From assembly GCF_004363045.1 (NCBI RefSeq), contig NZ_SNYJ01000003.1:186001-250000 (forward strand): a stretch of 64,000 nucleotides of DNA, in the 5' to 3' direction. Within the stretch, counting starts at the first letter, position 1, and every line of letters starts with the position of its first letter. The notes under the pieces are model-generated. The model was not told where the DNA came from, ran no database searches, and saw only the letters and a program-made list of their open reading frames with translations. Source of the DNA: Aureibacillus halotolerans. GTDB lineage: Bacteria > Bacillota > Bacilli > Bacillales > DSM-28697. Positions 35,743-44,073 of the stretch are shown here, in pieces. Both the position numbers and the translations under genes were made by a program.

Positions 35743-36662
35743 TTGGATTGTATGAGCGCTTTTAGAGCAAGTGCTTCCCCTGCGCTATTCTTTACGGCAA
35801 GAATGGAACCCGTAGGTGACGAACCAAGCTCTACAATTCGTTCAAAGGGCCGATAGTCCATAAGCTCCTTCATTCCTGGTCGACGGATAAAGTCTTCATA
35901 ATTCGCAGCGTGAGCAGAAGCGACGACCTTTACGCCAGAATGCAAGGCTTCCAAAATGGCTCGTGCATCTTCTTCTCGACCAATTTCATCAACGACGAGC
36001 ATGTCGGGGCTCATTGATCGAATCATCATCATCATGCCTAATGCTTTTGGGCAACTATCAAGAACGTCGACTTTCGGTCCAAACGTATGTTGAGGAACAC
36101 CAGAGGCACTTGCGGCGATTTCAGAGCGCTCGTCAACGATGCCTACGGTAATGCTCGGCCACTTTTCATACAAGCCTTCGCTCATTAGACGGGCGATATC
36201 ACGAATCATCGTCGTTTTTCCAGCTTTCGGAGCGCCCAACACAAGCGTGCTTTGCCACAACCGGTCGAAAAGCAGTGCCGCGATTGGATTTGCCGCGCCA
36301 ACCCTTTCATGAGCGATACGGATATTAAAGCTTGAAATATCACGTAGCACTTGAACCGTATCGTTTTCAATAACGGCCGTTCCGCATAAACCGACTCGAT
36401 GCCCACCTGAAAAGGTAATGTACCCTTGTTTAATGTCATTTTCATGCGCATACATCGAGAACTCTGTTAATCGTTGTAAAAATGTATGTGCATCCTTCTT
36501 ATCGAAAAACAATGACGGCACAAGCAATGAAGTCGAACGATAGATAAACTCAACCGGTTTATCCACACGTAAACGGATTTCTTCAAGTTCATCCTTAGGC
36601 TGGTCTTGCAACGAGAGGCTTTCTTGAATATGGTGTGGGAGCAACGACAATACATGGTTCAT
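35739..36662 (-). CDS. spoIIIAA: SpoIIIAA ATPase
   Basis: Secretion-type ATPase of 307 residues that powers the mother cell to forespore channel. Walker A is LVLGAPKAGKTTMIRDIA (about 145-162) and Walker B MLVVDEIGREEDA. ATG 36662 with AAAGGTGAGG upstream gives the B. subtilis length; the frame is open for 15 more codons. First gene of the eight-gene operon. A sigma-E promoter is expected upstream, but I found no confident match. Confidence 0.95.
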   Translation of the reverse strand: MNHVLSLLPHHIQESLSLQDQPKDELEEIRLRVDKPVEFIYRSTSLLVPSLFFDKKDAHTFLQRLTEFSMYAHENDIKQGYITFSGGHRVGLCGTAVIENDTVQVLRDISSFNIRIAHERVGAANPIAALLFDRLWQSTLVLGAPKAGKTTMIRDIARLMSEGLYEKWPSITVGIVDERSEIAASASGVPQHTFGPKVDVLDSCPKALGMMMMIRSMSPDMLVVDEIGREEDARAILEALHSGVKVVASAHAANYEDFIRRPGMKELMDYRPFERIVELGSSPTGSILAVKNSAGEALALKALIQSK

Positions 36663-36762
36663 GTGCCTCACCTTTCTGTCATCTGGCGTATACTGTATCG
36701 TATTCAAAAGTTTGTTTCATATGACTCTCTTGTCCAATGAAGAGGATGGAGAAAGGTCATTT

Positions 36763-36882
36763 GTGGAATTCACTTTTGTTCCTGTGCGAACTGAAATACG
36801 ATTAGCCATACGTTTACTTTCACCCGAAGGCAAATGGGTCACATCGACTCAAGGTGCTCTTAAAGCAGGGGGTGATTTTTGA
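36763..36882 (+). CDS. possible 39-residue ORF divergent from spoIIIA
   Basis: GTG start with GAAAGG 6 bases upstream. It would encode VEFTFVPVRTEIRLAIRLLS... ending LKAGGDF. No homologue recognised. The in-frame ATG at 36721 has no ribosome site. Its place is where B. subtilis has yqhV, but the sequence is not YqhV-like. The rest of 36663-37040 shows only the efp terminator. Confidence 0.2.
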   Translation: MEFTFVPVRTEIRLAIRLLSPEGKWVTSTQGALKAGGDF

Positions 36883-36986
36883 AGATGCTTCTCTCGTCTT
36901 GGTTTTCTTGAAGGAGATTTATTAGCAGGGGAGTATTTATCTTTACATCTATATGTGTTGAAGCTAAAATTCTTTTTTTTCTGCAC

Positions 36987-37028
36987 CAAAAAAGCCACCC
37001 AACGTCTCTTGACGACGTTGGGTGGCTT
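36987..37028 (-). terminator. intrinsic terminator of efp
   Basis: GCCACCCAACGTC and GACGTTGGGTGGC form a 13-bp perfect stem, followed on the minus strand by TTTTTT. Confidence 0.92.
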
Positions 37029-37040
37029 CTATATGTTTTG

Positions 37041-37598
37041 CTAAGCTCTTGACACATATTTTCCGTCTGTTGTGTTCACGATGAGGACGTCGCCTTGATT
37101 AATGAAAAAAGGTACTTGGACACTGATGCCCGTTTCCATAATCGCTGGTTTTGTTCCTCCAGAGGCCGTATCGCCTTTAATACCTGGCTCGGTTTCTGTA
37201 ACAGTGAGATCGACGGTATTTGGAAGTTCGACACCGAGCGTTTCCCCTTCATACGTAATCACCGAAACTTCCATGTTTTCCTTCAAATACTTTAGCTCAT
37301 ATTCAATTTGAGTTGCTGGAAGTTCAATTTGCTCGTAAGTGGACGTATCCATAAACGCATGCATATCGCCAGTCGCATACAAATATTGCATTTTTGCACG
37401 TTCGATGTGTGCTCGCCCTACTTTTTCGCCGCCACGGAACGTCTTTTCCGAGATACCGCCTGTTCGTATATTGCGAAGCTTTGTTCGAACAAATGCAGCT
37501 CCTTTTCCTGGCTTTACATGTTGAAATTCAAGGACTTGCCAAATAGCGTTATCCACTTCAATGGTAACACCCGTTTTAAAATCGTTTACAGAAATCAT
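37041..37598 (-). CDS. efp: translation elongation factor P
   Basis: A 185-residue three-domain factor that relieves ribosome stalling at polyproline. The loop [10 protein letters not shown] carries Lys32, the residue that receives 5-aminopentanol in B. subtilis. The OB domains contain [19 protein letters not shown] and the C-terminal [20 protein letters not shown] motif. It follows the PapA-like peptidase by 23 bases, probably in one transcript. Confidence 0.97.
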   Translation of the reverse strand: MISVNDFKTGVTIEVDNAIWQVLEFQHVKPGKGAAFVRTKLRNIRTGGISEKTFRGGEKVGRAHIERAKMQYLYATGDMHAFMDTSTYEQIELPATQIEYELKYLKENMEVSVITYEGETLGVELPNTVDLTVTETEPGIKGDTASGGTKPAIMETGISVQVPFFINQGDVLIVNTTDGKYVSRA

Positions 37599-37621
37599 TC
37601 GTAACGCCCCTTTATTCGTTG

Positions 37622-38683
37622 TTATAAGATAATAAGTTCTTTAGTGCTGTGAGTGAGTACTTGATGCCCTGATTCAGTGACTAGAACATCATCCTCAATA
37701 CGTACGCCACCAATGCCAGCGACGTAAATACCTGGCTCTACCGTAACAATCATACCAGGAGCTAACGCCTCTTCTCCTTTTATGGATAATGAGGGACCTT
37801 CATGAACTTCTAAGCCAATGCCATGTCCTGTTGAGTGACCAAAATTAGGGCCGTACCCTTCTTTCGAAATCAAGTCACGTGCAACGGCGTCGATTTCAAT
37901 ACCCGATTTTCCCGGAGCTATCGAAGCAACCGCTTGCTTTTGCGCGTCTAAAACGATGTTGTAGATTTTTTTCAGCACATCCGATGGTTCGCCAACCGCG
38001 ACTGTTCTCGTAATATCAGAACAATAGCCTTGATAGTACGCACCGAAATCAAGCGTCACAAAATCGCCGCTCTCAATTCGTTTTGTAGAGGCCACACCAT
38101 GAGGCAGTGCAGATCGCTTTCCTGAGGCAACGATTGTATCGAAGGATGATGAAGCAGCGCCTTGGTTGCGCATAAACATCTCCAATTCATTCGCAATGGA
38201 CCATTCGGAAACGCCTGGCTTAAGAAGATTCAACACATGATCGAAAGCCGCATCCGCAATACGCGCCGCTTCTTGAATGATCTTTACTTCGTCGTCATCC
38301 TTTACTTGTCGGAGTTGCTCAATAAGTCCACGTGTTGGAACGAATTCAACACCAGCAAGTGCCTGAGCAAATGATTCATACTCACTATAGCTAACGCTCG
38401 TTTTCTCAAACCCTAGACGTTTAATTCCTAATCGCTTGGCTTGTGTGGCTGTTTCTTTCCAAAGCGATTGGTCATATTTAACAATCTCAAAACCATCTGT
38501 TTCGGCGTTTGCCTGCTCAATGTATCGAAAATCAGTCATAAAAATCGCATCTGACGCTGTGACTAATGCCAGTCCTGCGGTTCCCGTAAATCGTGTGATG
38601 TATCTCCGGTTCGATGCATTAGAGATAATAATCCCATCAAGCTGTTGTTCCTTTAAGGCTGCTTGCAGTTTTTTTAGACGCAT
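37622..38683 (-). CDS. papA: M24 aminopeptidase P-like (Xaa-Pro peptidase)
   Basis: A 353-residue dimetal peptidase of the YqhT type. An N-terminal creatinase-like domain (1-125) is followed by the pita-bread domain with metal ligands in [40 protein letters not shown] and RIEDDVLV. It probably trims Xaa-Pro N-termini. The ribosome site GGGAGA is rather far from the ATG. Between aroQ and efp as in B. subtilis. Confidence 0.94.
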   Translation of the reverse strand: MRLKKLQAALKEQQLDGIIISNASNRRYITRFTGTAGLALVTASDAIFMTDFRYIEQANAETDGFEIVKYDQSLWKETATQAKRLGIKRLGFEKTSVSYSEYESFAQALAGVEFVPTRGLIEQLRQVKDDDEVKIIQEAARIADAAFDHVLNLLKPGVSEWSIANELEMFMRNQGAASSSFDTIVASGKRSALPHGVASTKRIESGDFVTLDFGAYYQGYCSDITRTVAVGEPSDVLKKIYNIVLDAQKQAVASIAPGKSGIEIDAVARDLISKEGYGPNFGHSTGHGIGLEVHEGPSLSIKGEEALAPGMIVTVEPGIYVAGIGGVRIEDDVLVTESGHQVLTHSTKELIIL

Positions 38684-38706
38684 AAATGTATGTAATCTCC
38701 CTTCTT

Positions 38707-39135
38707 TTATTCGTTCAGGAATGCCAGCAACGCCAACTCATAACTTTTACTTCCAAAGCCACTAATTTGCCCACGACAAACCGGAGCAATGACTGAGGTA
38801 TGACGAAAACTTTCTCTTGCGTGAATATTTGACATATGTACTTCAATGACTGGTGCTTCTATAGACGCGATGGCGTCACGAATCGCAATGCTATAATGCG
38901 TGAGCGCCCCGGCATTCAACACAATTCCTTTACATGAAAAGTGAGCGTGCAGCGCGTCAATAAGCGCCCCCTCGGAATTTGATTGAGCACAAACGACCTG
39001 AAGCCCATGTGAAGACCCAATTTCAACGAACTGACCCTCTATTTCAGTAAGCGTTTGACTGCCATAAATTGTAGGCTCACGTTTCCCAAGCAAGTTTAAA
39101 TTAGGTCCGTTTAGCAGCAGAATTGTATTCTCCAT
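38707..39135 (-). CDS. aroQ: 3-dehydroquinate dehydratase, type II
   Basis: A 142-residue dodecameric-type enzyme of the shikimate pathway. The family start LLLNGPNLNLLGKREPTIYG contains the catalytic Tyr; IVLNAGALTHYSIAIRDA and the His/Arg motif EVHMSNIHARESFR complete the active site. It corresponds to YqhS. Shikimate kinase (aroK) is 12 kb away in this window. Confidence 0.96.
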   Translation of the reverse strand: MENTILLLNGPNLNLLGKREPTIYGSQTLTEIEGQFVEIGSSHGLQVVCAQSNSEGALIDALHAHFSCKGIVLNAGALTHYSIAIRDAIASIEAPVIEVHMSNIHARESFRHTSVIAPVCRGQISGFGSKSYELALLAFLNE

Positions 39136-39201
39136 CGCTTTCCCTACCTTTATCTAACAATCTTTAGTAAAAATGCGTGTGCACCACATTTTATCATACG
39201 A

Positions 39202-39723
39202 CTAGGATTTTGAGTAGTTTGATGAAGCTTTGGTCTCCTTTAACCGAAGTAATTTTTTATACTCCGAATACTCATAGGAAATCGAGTAGCCGATAAACAC
39301 CCCATACACAAGAAATAAACAAGCGGTCGTCACAAAATCATCCAAAGACATGGTCGTAAGTACTGGAACACCTGGAAGAATTGGACCGAGGACAGCATAC
39401 AGGAGTAGCCAAATAACAAGTCCGTAACATGCTCCAGAAACGATGCCTTTTCTTTTCTTAAGGAGCACATGATAACAAAAAGCAATCACAATCGAAACCA
39501 TGCTTAAAACCAGGAAAGATACAACAACGCCCAACCATGTTGCTCCCCAACCTTGGGATGTAATCTCCGCTAAAAATGATTGTGGACCATTAGATGTAAA
39601 TGAAAACTGAGAGGCAATCCAGCCAAACAGTGTAAACATTAAGCCTCCATACCATCCGATGCTAAGAACACGCATGTAGTAAGGACCTAAAGATTGTCCT
39701 GGATACTCTTGAGAATCGCTCAT
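39202..39723 (-). CDS. yqhR: YqhR-like membrane protein
   Basis: A 173-residue integral membrane protein with four hydrophobic segments (about 22-42, 60-85, 95-115 and 120-140) and a short basic tail. It resembles B. subtilis YqhR by position and composition. Two adjacent ATGs (39726 and 39723) both follow AAGGAGGAGG. Function unknown. It is divergent from yqhQ. Confidence 0.8.
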   Translation of the reverse strand: MSDSQEYPGQSLGPYYMRVLSIGWYGGLMFTLFGWIASQFSFTSNGPQSFLAEITSQGWGATWLGVVVSFLVLSMVSIVIAFCYHVLLKKRKGIVSGACYGLVIWLLLYAVLGPILPGVPVLTTMSLDDFVTTACLFLVYGVFIGYSISYEYSEYKKLLRLKETKASSNYSKS

Positions 39724-39901
39724 CATTTTCCTCCTCCTTATTGCATAAAAACTGTGAAACACTCACATCTTTTTCCTGACTTCTCTAAAACGGGCTGGTT
39801 TCTTTACAAAGTATGCCCAGCTGGCAGACGTTTTTTTCAATAAAGCAACGAAAACATGATAAACTGGATAATAACTGAATGTAAGAAGGAGGCAAGCTCT
39901 C

Positions 39902-40846
39902 ATGGCGCAAACGAACAAACCCATTTACGGAGGGCAAGCTGTCATTGAAGGCGTCATGTTTGGTAGTCGCACGCACGCTGTAACAGCTGTAAGAAAAAAA
40001 GATGGTACACTCTCGTATTATCGTGCTGAAAAAAAGAGCAATAAATGGCTTAAGCGATTGAAGAAAATCTTATTTCTACGCGGGCTCGTAGCAATGATTG
40101 AAGCCAGTGCCACGGGTTCAAAGCATATGCAATTTGCTGGTGAAGAATACGATGATGACCATGAGGACAAATCCAAACCACAAAAAGAGCAGTCAAAAAC
40201 ACAGATGATTTTTAGCGTCGCCGTTATCGGTGTCCTGTCTTTTTTTGTTGGGAAGCTTATTTTCACTATGGTTCCTATGTTCTTAGCATTCTCATTGAAC
40301 AACTGGTTCCCTGGTCAGGTCGTGCAAAATCTTCTTGAAGGCGGATTTAAGCTCATTCTGCTTCTGTTGTATATCTATTTACTGTCGTTTACACCAATGA
40401 TAAAGCGCGTTTTTCAATACCACGGAGCCGAACATAAGGTCATTAACGCATTTGAACAGGATATGCCCTTAACGCCTGAATCCGTTGCCAAAGCATCACG
40501 TTTGCATTATCGCTGTGGCAGTAGTTTTATCTTATTCACGGTCGTTGTCGGTGTCTTTATTTATCTAAATTTCCCAACTGACCCATTATGGCTCCGAATC
40601 GTCAATCGCATTGCTCTTATCCCGGTAGTCCTTGGTGTGTCCTTTGAAGTACTACAGCTCACCAACAAACTTCGAGACGTACCGGTTTTGCGTTATTTAG
40701 GATACCCAGGCCTATGGCTACAGCTACTCACCACAAAAGAGCCTACCCATGATCAGCTCGAGGTAGCCATCGCGTCTTTTAACGATTTACTTCAACAAGA
40801 AAAAGAAATAAAACAAGTCGATGCGCAATCGATTGAAGTAAGCTGA
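39902..40846 (+). CDS. yqhQ: DUF1385 membrane protein YqhQ
   Basis: A 314-residue protein whose N-terminus PIYGGQAVIEGVMFGSRTHAV is the DUF1385 signature. Further conserved segments are YHGAEHKVINAFE and RCGSSFI. Four membrane helices lie between about 105 and 255. AAGGAGG precedes the ATG. Biochemical role unknown. Confidence 0.92.
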   Translation: MAQTNKPIYGGQAVIEGVMFGSRTHAVTAVRKKDGTLSYYRAEKKSNKWLKRLKKILFLRGLVAMIEASATGSKHMQFAGEEYDDDHEDKSKPQKEQSKTQMIFSVAVIGVLSFFVGKLIFTMVPMFLAFSLNNWFPGQVVQNLLEGGFKLILLLLYIYLLSFTPMIKRVFQYHGAEHKVINAFEQDMPLTPESVAKASRLHYRCGSSFILFTVVVGVFIYLNFPTDPLWLRIVNRIALIPVVLGVSFEVLQLTNKLRDVPVLRYLGYPGLWLQLLTTKEPTHDQLEVAIASFNDLLQQEKEIKQVDAQSIEVS

Positions 40847-40909
40847 ATATATTGAAGCGAAAGCGGGAAAAGAAGAAGTAGATAAAGCTATTGGATGGAG
40901 GTGTCGATA

Positions 40910-41311
40910 TTGACCAAACATCGCGTTATGAATATCGCTATTGCTGTCATTGTCGGACTTGCGATCATCGGGTTAAGCTCTCAACTCATTAACGATCCAT
41001 TGCATTTCTTTCTCACCGCCTTAATTACCGTTGTCATCGCTGCCGTGTTAATTTGGGTATTTCGGCGCTTTATGTTCCAGTACAGCACTGGTCCTGGAGC
41101 CAACAGCAAAACAGACGCCAATTACAAAAAAGCCGTTAAACAATCTAATCAAAAATACAAAAAAGCCCCACCAAAAAAGCAGGACCCACAACGTTTATTG
41201 AATAAATCACAAACCAATTCAAGCACCAAAAAAAGAAAAAACCGCCCCACTCACCTACGCGTCATCCAAGGCAAAAAGTCCGACCCACCACCTAAGAAAA
41301 ATGCAAGGTGA
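40910..41311 (+). CDS. yqhP: YqhP/SA1362-family small membrane protein
   Basis: About 133 residues. Two membrane helices (roughly 8-25 and 32-52) are followed by a long, strongly basic tail rich in Lys, Gln, Asn and Pro (KKAPPKKQDPQRLL ... PPPKKNAR). A TTG start is preferred, with GGAGGT 7 bases upstream; an ATG at 40895 coincides with that site. It lies 63 bases downstream of yqhQ. The structured repeat array starts 5 bases after the stop. Confidence 0.8.
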   Translation: MTKHRVMNIAIAVIVGLAIIGLSSQLINDPLHFFLTALITVVIAAVLIWVFRRFMFQYSTGPGANSKTDANYKKAVKQSNQKYKKAPPKKQDPQRLLNKSQTNSSTKKRKNRPTHLRVIQGKKSDPPPKKNAR

Positions 41312-41315
41312 GAAG

Positions 41316-41790
41316 AAAAGCGGAGTGCCGTACGCTCAGAAGCGCAGGTCAGAACATCATCGGGCAGGGAAATGGTTTTTCACATTTCTCTCGCCCGAGG
41401 ATTTCTGCGCCGCAGCTTCTACGGCGCGCAGCTGGACAAGAAAAGCGGAGGTGAGCGCGTTTTGAAGCGCAGAGTAGAACATCACGGGACAAAGAAATGG
41501 TTCTCCACATTTCTCTTGTACCGGGATTTCTATCTCGCAGCTTCAGCGAGCCGGAGCTGGACAACGAAAAGCGCAGGCGAGTACGTTTTGAAACGTAGGG
41601 CAGAACATCCCCAAACAGTGAAATGGTTCTCCACATTTCTCTCGTTTGGGGATTTCTGTGCGAGCCGAAGCTGGACAATGAAAAGCGGAGTGCCGTACGC
41701 TCAGAAGCGCAGGTCAGAACATCATCGGGCAGGGAAATGGTTTTTCACATTTCTCTCGCCCGAGGATTTTTACGCATCGTTAATGCACAA
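41316..41790 (+). repeat. tandem array of four structured repeat units (family 2)
   Basis: Units at about 41316-41440, 41441-41565, 41566-41679 and 41680-41790, each beginning (G)AAAAGCG. Hairpin 1 is near GYRYGTTTTGAARCG. Hairpin 2 has a variable outer stem (CGGGC/GCCCG; GGACAA/TTGTAC; CCCCAAAC/GTTTGGGG) around constant GAAATG/CATTTC. Hairpin 3 is GCGCCG/CGGCGC in unit 1 and CTCGC/GCGAG in unit 2. Units 1 and 4 are almost identical over their first 90 bases. The array fills the gap between convergent yqhP and yqhO. Confidence 0.85.
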
Positions 41791-41819
41791 AAAGCAATTC
41801 ATCCCCTTTTCCTCAGCCC

Positions 41820-42707
41820 TTAATAACCCCATGTTCTAAAAAATGCCTTCGCTTTTTCTCTTCCTAAAAGCAGCAGTTGCTCTTTTTCCTTCGTCGACAG
41901 CTGAAAATCCGTTGTATCCACTTTCGTCACAGGCAAGAAAATAATGTCTTTGACATGATGCTCACTAATGTACCGGTTGTCATGTGCATTTTGCATCGTC
42001 GCAAACAGGGCACGAAACAACTGCAAACCGTTTGTTACTTTTCGCTTCGCATATATCGGACGCTCGCCAGTCAATCGGAAGCCAAGCACTGGCCGTTTTG
42101 CTTTTTGTCCTTTTGACTTAAACAGCCATATGGGGAAATTGCTTAGTACGCCGCCGTCAACAATGAGGCTTTTTTTACCCGCTGCATTGTATAATGGCAC
42201 TGGCTGAAAATAAAAAGGCAAACTACAGCTCATTCGAACCGCTTTCGCAACCGAAAATTTTTGCCCATCAAGGCCATAATGGTGCAGTTCATCTGGAAGC
42301 ACGAGCATGCGTCCGATCGATACATCCGAAACGATCACACGTAGCGTATCAGCTGGCAAATCTTCAAATGTGCGTATGCCTTTAGCTGCCAGCTTTTCCT
42401 CTAGCCATTTTTCTAACGAATCCCCTTTGTAGAACCCCATCTTGATGTACAATTGAAACCATTTAAACAAGCCGCCATCTGCCAGCTTTGTCTCTACGTC
42501 CAATAAGGCTTCAGTGTTTAACTCCTCAAGAATTGCTACAAGCTCTCTCCCTTGATAGCCCGCAGACAATAAAGCAGCAACAATCGCACCAGCACTCGTT
42601 CCTGCCGTTCGTACAAACACACAACCCTTTTGTTCAGCCTCTAACACAGCTCCTACAATGGCGATCACCTTCATTCCACCGCCTGAAAATACCCCGTCGA
42701 CATACAC
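41820..42707 (-). CDS. yqhO: patatin-like phospholipase family protein YqhO
   Basis: A 295-residue patatin-like acyl hydrolase. It starts near DGVFSGGGMKVIAIVGAV, the oxyanion glycine loop. The nucleophile Ser is in GTSAGAIVAALL (about residue 37) and the catalytic Asp in VDGGVLSNFP. Likely a lipid or acyl-ester hydrolase; the natural substrate is unknown. GTG start with GGGGG 9 bases upstream. It lies next to mntR as in B. subtilis. Confidence 0.9.
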   Translation of the reverse strand: MYVDGVFSGGGMKVIAIVGAVLEAEQKGCVFVRTAGTSAGAIVAALLSAGYQGRELVAILEELNTEALLDVETKLADGGLFKWFQLYIKMGFYKGDSLEKWLEEKLAAKGIRTFEDLPADTLRVIVSDVSIGRMLVLPDELHHYGLDGQKFSVAKAVRMSCSLPFYFQPVPLYNAAGKKSLIVDGGVLSNFPIWLFKSKGQKAKRPVLGFRLTGERPIYAKRKVTNGLQLFRALFATMQNAHDNRYISEHHVKDIIFLPVTKVDTTDFQLSTKEKEQLLLLGREKAKAFFRTWGY

Positions 42708-42790
42708 TTGTCATCGCCCCCTACTGCTTCTTAGGACATGTCTAAGCGAGCACTGAAGGGAATAGAACGAGAAATTGTGCCATAGGACAT

Positions 42791-42816
42791 AAAAAAACAG
42801 CCAAATGGCTGTTTTT
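42791..42816 (-). terminator. intrinsic terminator of mntR
   Basis: AAACAGCCA and TGGCTGTTT form the stem, with a run of T after it on the minus strand; it overlaps the mntR stop. Confidence 0.88.
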
Positions 42817-43255
42817 ACGAATCTTTCCCGGAGGAAGAATTTTCATTTTTTCGTTGAATCTCACGTAGCTGGTCCATTCTTGATTGATCTTCTTCAAAGT
42901 ATTCGACAAGATCACCAATGCGGTCGATCGCTTCCCAACTAATATGATGTTCGATCCCTTCAACATCGTGATAAATTTTGCTTTCAGCAAGACCAATGAC
43001 GCGCATAAACTCTTCAAGCAATTCATGCCGAAACACAAGACGCTTTCCAATCTTTTTTCCTTTGTTTGTGAGAACCAACCCTCGGTATTTCTCATACACC
43101 AAGTATTCATCCTTATCCAAACGTTGCACCATTTTCGTCACAGAGGATGGATGCACCTCTAAGACTTCTGCAATATCTGAAACCCTTGCATAGCCTTTTT
43201 CATCAATCAATATGTATATTTGCTCAATATAATCTTCCATACTCGGTGTAGGCAT
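42815..43255 (-). CDS. mntR: manganese-responsive repressor MntR
   Basis: DtxR-family regulator of 146 residues that represses manganese uptake genes when Mn(II) is plentiful. The winged helix occupies about 1-70 ([17 protein letters not shown]...[13 protein letters not shown]). Metal ligands Asp8 and Glu11 are in MEDYIEQI, and the rest are RHELLEEF and [14 protein letters not shown] precedes ATG 43255. It lacks the SH3-like third domain, as expected for MntR rather than IdeR. Confidence 0.95.
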   Translation of the reverse strand: MPTPSMEDYIEQIYILIDEKGYARVSDIAEVLEVHPSSVTKMVQRLDKDEYLVYEKYRGLVLTNKGKKIGKRLVFRHELLEEFMRVIGLAESKIYHDVEGIEHHISWEAIDRIGDLVEYFEEDQSRMDQLREIQRKNENSSSGKDS

Positions 43256-43373
43256 TTCAAGCTCCTCCAAACAAAACAACGTAATGAACATGCACGTCCT
43301 AATAAAAACATGAACGTTCCTCTTTGAGGATACAATAGAACAGCTCCCTAGGCAAGGAAACGACTTTAAGTTT

Positions 43374-43391
43374 ACATAATATTAATTATGT
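43374..43391. promoter_or_regulatory. AT-rich inverted repeat between mntR and yqhL
   Basis: ACATAAT and ATTATGT separated by 4 bases. It could be an operator for either divergent gene. A nearby AAGGAAAC resembles half of an MntR box. No firm assignment. Confidence 0.3.
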
Positions 43392-43511
43392 GCATTTAAT
43401 ACATTTCCACGATACGAAACAATACTTATGGAGAATAGCTTTCAGAAAATCTCACGATACAGTATACTAAGATAGACAATTTTTTTTGAACGTTTAAGGG
43501 GGATTTTGGAT

Positions 43512-43889
43512 TTGGAAGCACTTATTATTCTCGTAGCGTTTGTGGTTGCGATTGTTGCGTATGCGCTTATTTCTCGCAAGTTACAACGACGCTATTTGAC
43601 TTCATTGTCACAGACTGAATTCCGTGAAGGCTATCGAAAAGCGCAGCTTATAGATATACGAGAGCCACAGGAATATGAGGGGGGTCACATTTTAGGTGCC
43701 CGCAACATCCCACTCTCTCAGTTAAAAATGCGGATAAAAGAAATTCGCAAGGACAAGCCAGTGTACCTTTACTGTCAAAATGGCACTCGAATTGGTCGTG
43801 CTGCTTCCATGCTAAAAAAACATGGCTGTGAGGATATTAATGAATTAAAAGGTGGATTCAAGAAATGGAACGGACGTATTAAGAAGTAA
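43512..43889 (+). CDS. yqhL: rhodanese-domain protein YqhL
   Basis: About 125 residues: an N-terminal membrane helix (LIILVAFVVAIVAYALI) and a rhodanese domain with AQLIDIREPQEYEGGHILGARNIPL. The active-site loop is LYCQNGTRIGRAA, with the catalytic Cys followed by QNGTR. It likely carries persulfide sulfur at the membrane; the acceptor is unknown. A TTG start at 43512 suits GGGGGA 8 bases upstream; a TTG at 43506 is the alternative. Confidence 0.88.
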   Translation: MEALIILVAFVVAIVAYALISRKLQRRYLTSLSQTEFREGYRKAQLIDIREPQEYEGGHILGARNIPLSQLKMRIKEIRKDKPVYLYCQNGTRIGRAASMLKKHGCEDINELKGGFKKWNGRIKK

Positions 43890-43925
43890 ATTCGCCTAGC
43901 ATTCGCCTCATTATCAAAAGGATTT

Positions 43926-43969
43926 AGGGGGAACCACTATGACCATGGTGGCTCTCCCTTTTCTTTTTT
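43926..43969 (+). terminator. terminator of yqhL
   Basis: AGGGGGAACCAC and GTGGCTCTCCCT pair around TATGACCATG and are followed by TTTCTTTTTT. Confidence 0.8.
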
Positions 43970-44022
43970 CCTATAGTCAGTCATCTGTCTAACTGAATTG
44001 ATCACCTTTGTTCCCCTTCACT

Positions 44023-44060
44023 AAAAAAAGCGTACCAGATCCCTTGATCGGTACGCTTTT
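44023..44060 (-). terminator. terminator of the gcv operon
   Basis: AAAAGCGTACC and GGTACGCTTTT form an 11-bp stem with an inner GATC pair; on the minus strand it is followed by TTTTT. Confidence 0.9.
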
Positions 44061-44073
44061 CCTTGAGTCTTAT

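Noticed and set aside
36663-36720. Sigma-E promoter for spoIIIAA
   Set aside because: GATACAGT resembles a -10, but the nearest -35-like CATATGA is about 18 bases away, too far for the usual spacing.
41349-41839. Long frames across the 41.3-41.8 kb array
   Set aside because: The frames repeat with the DNA unit and break in other copies; the signal is in base pairing, not codons.
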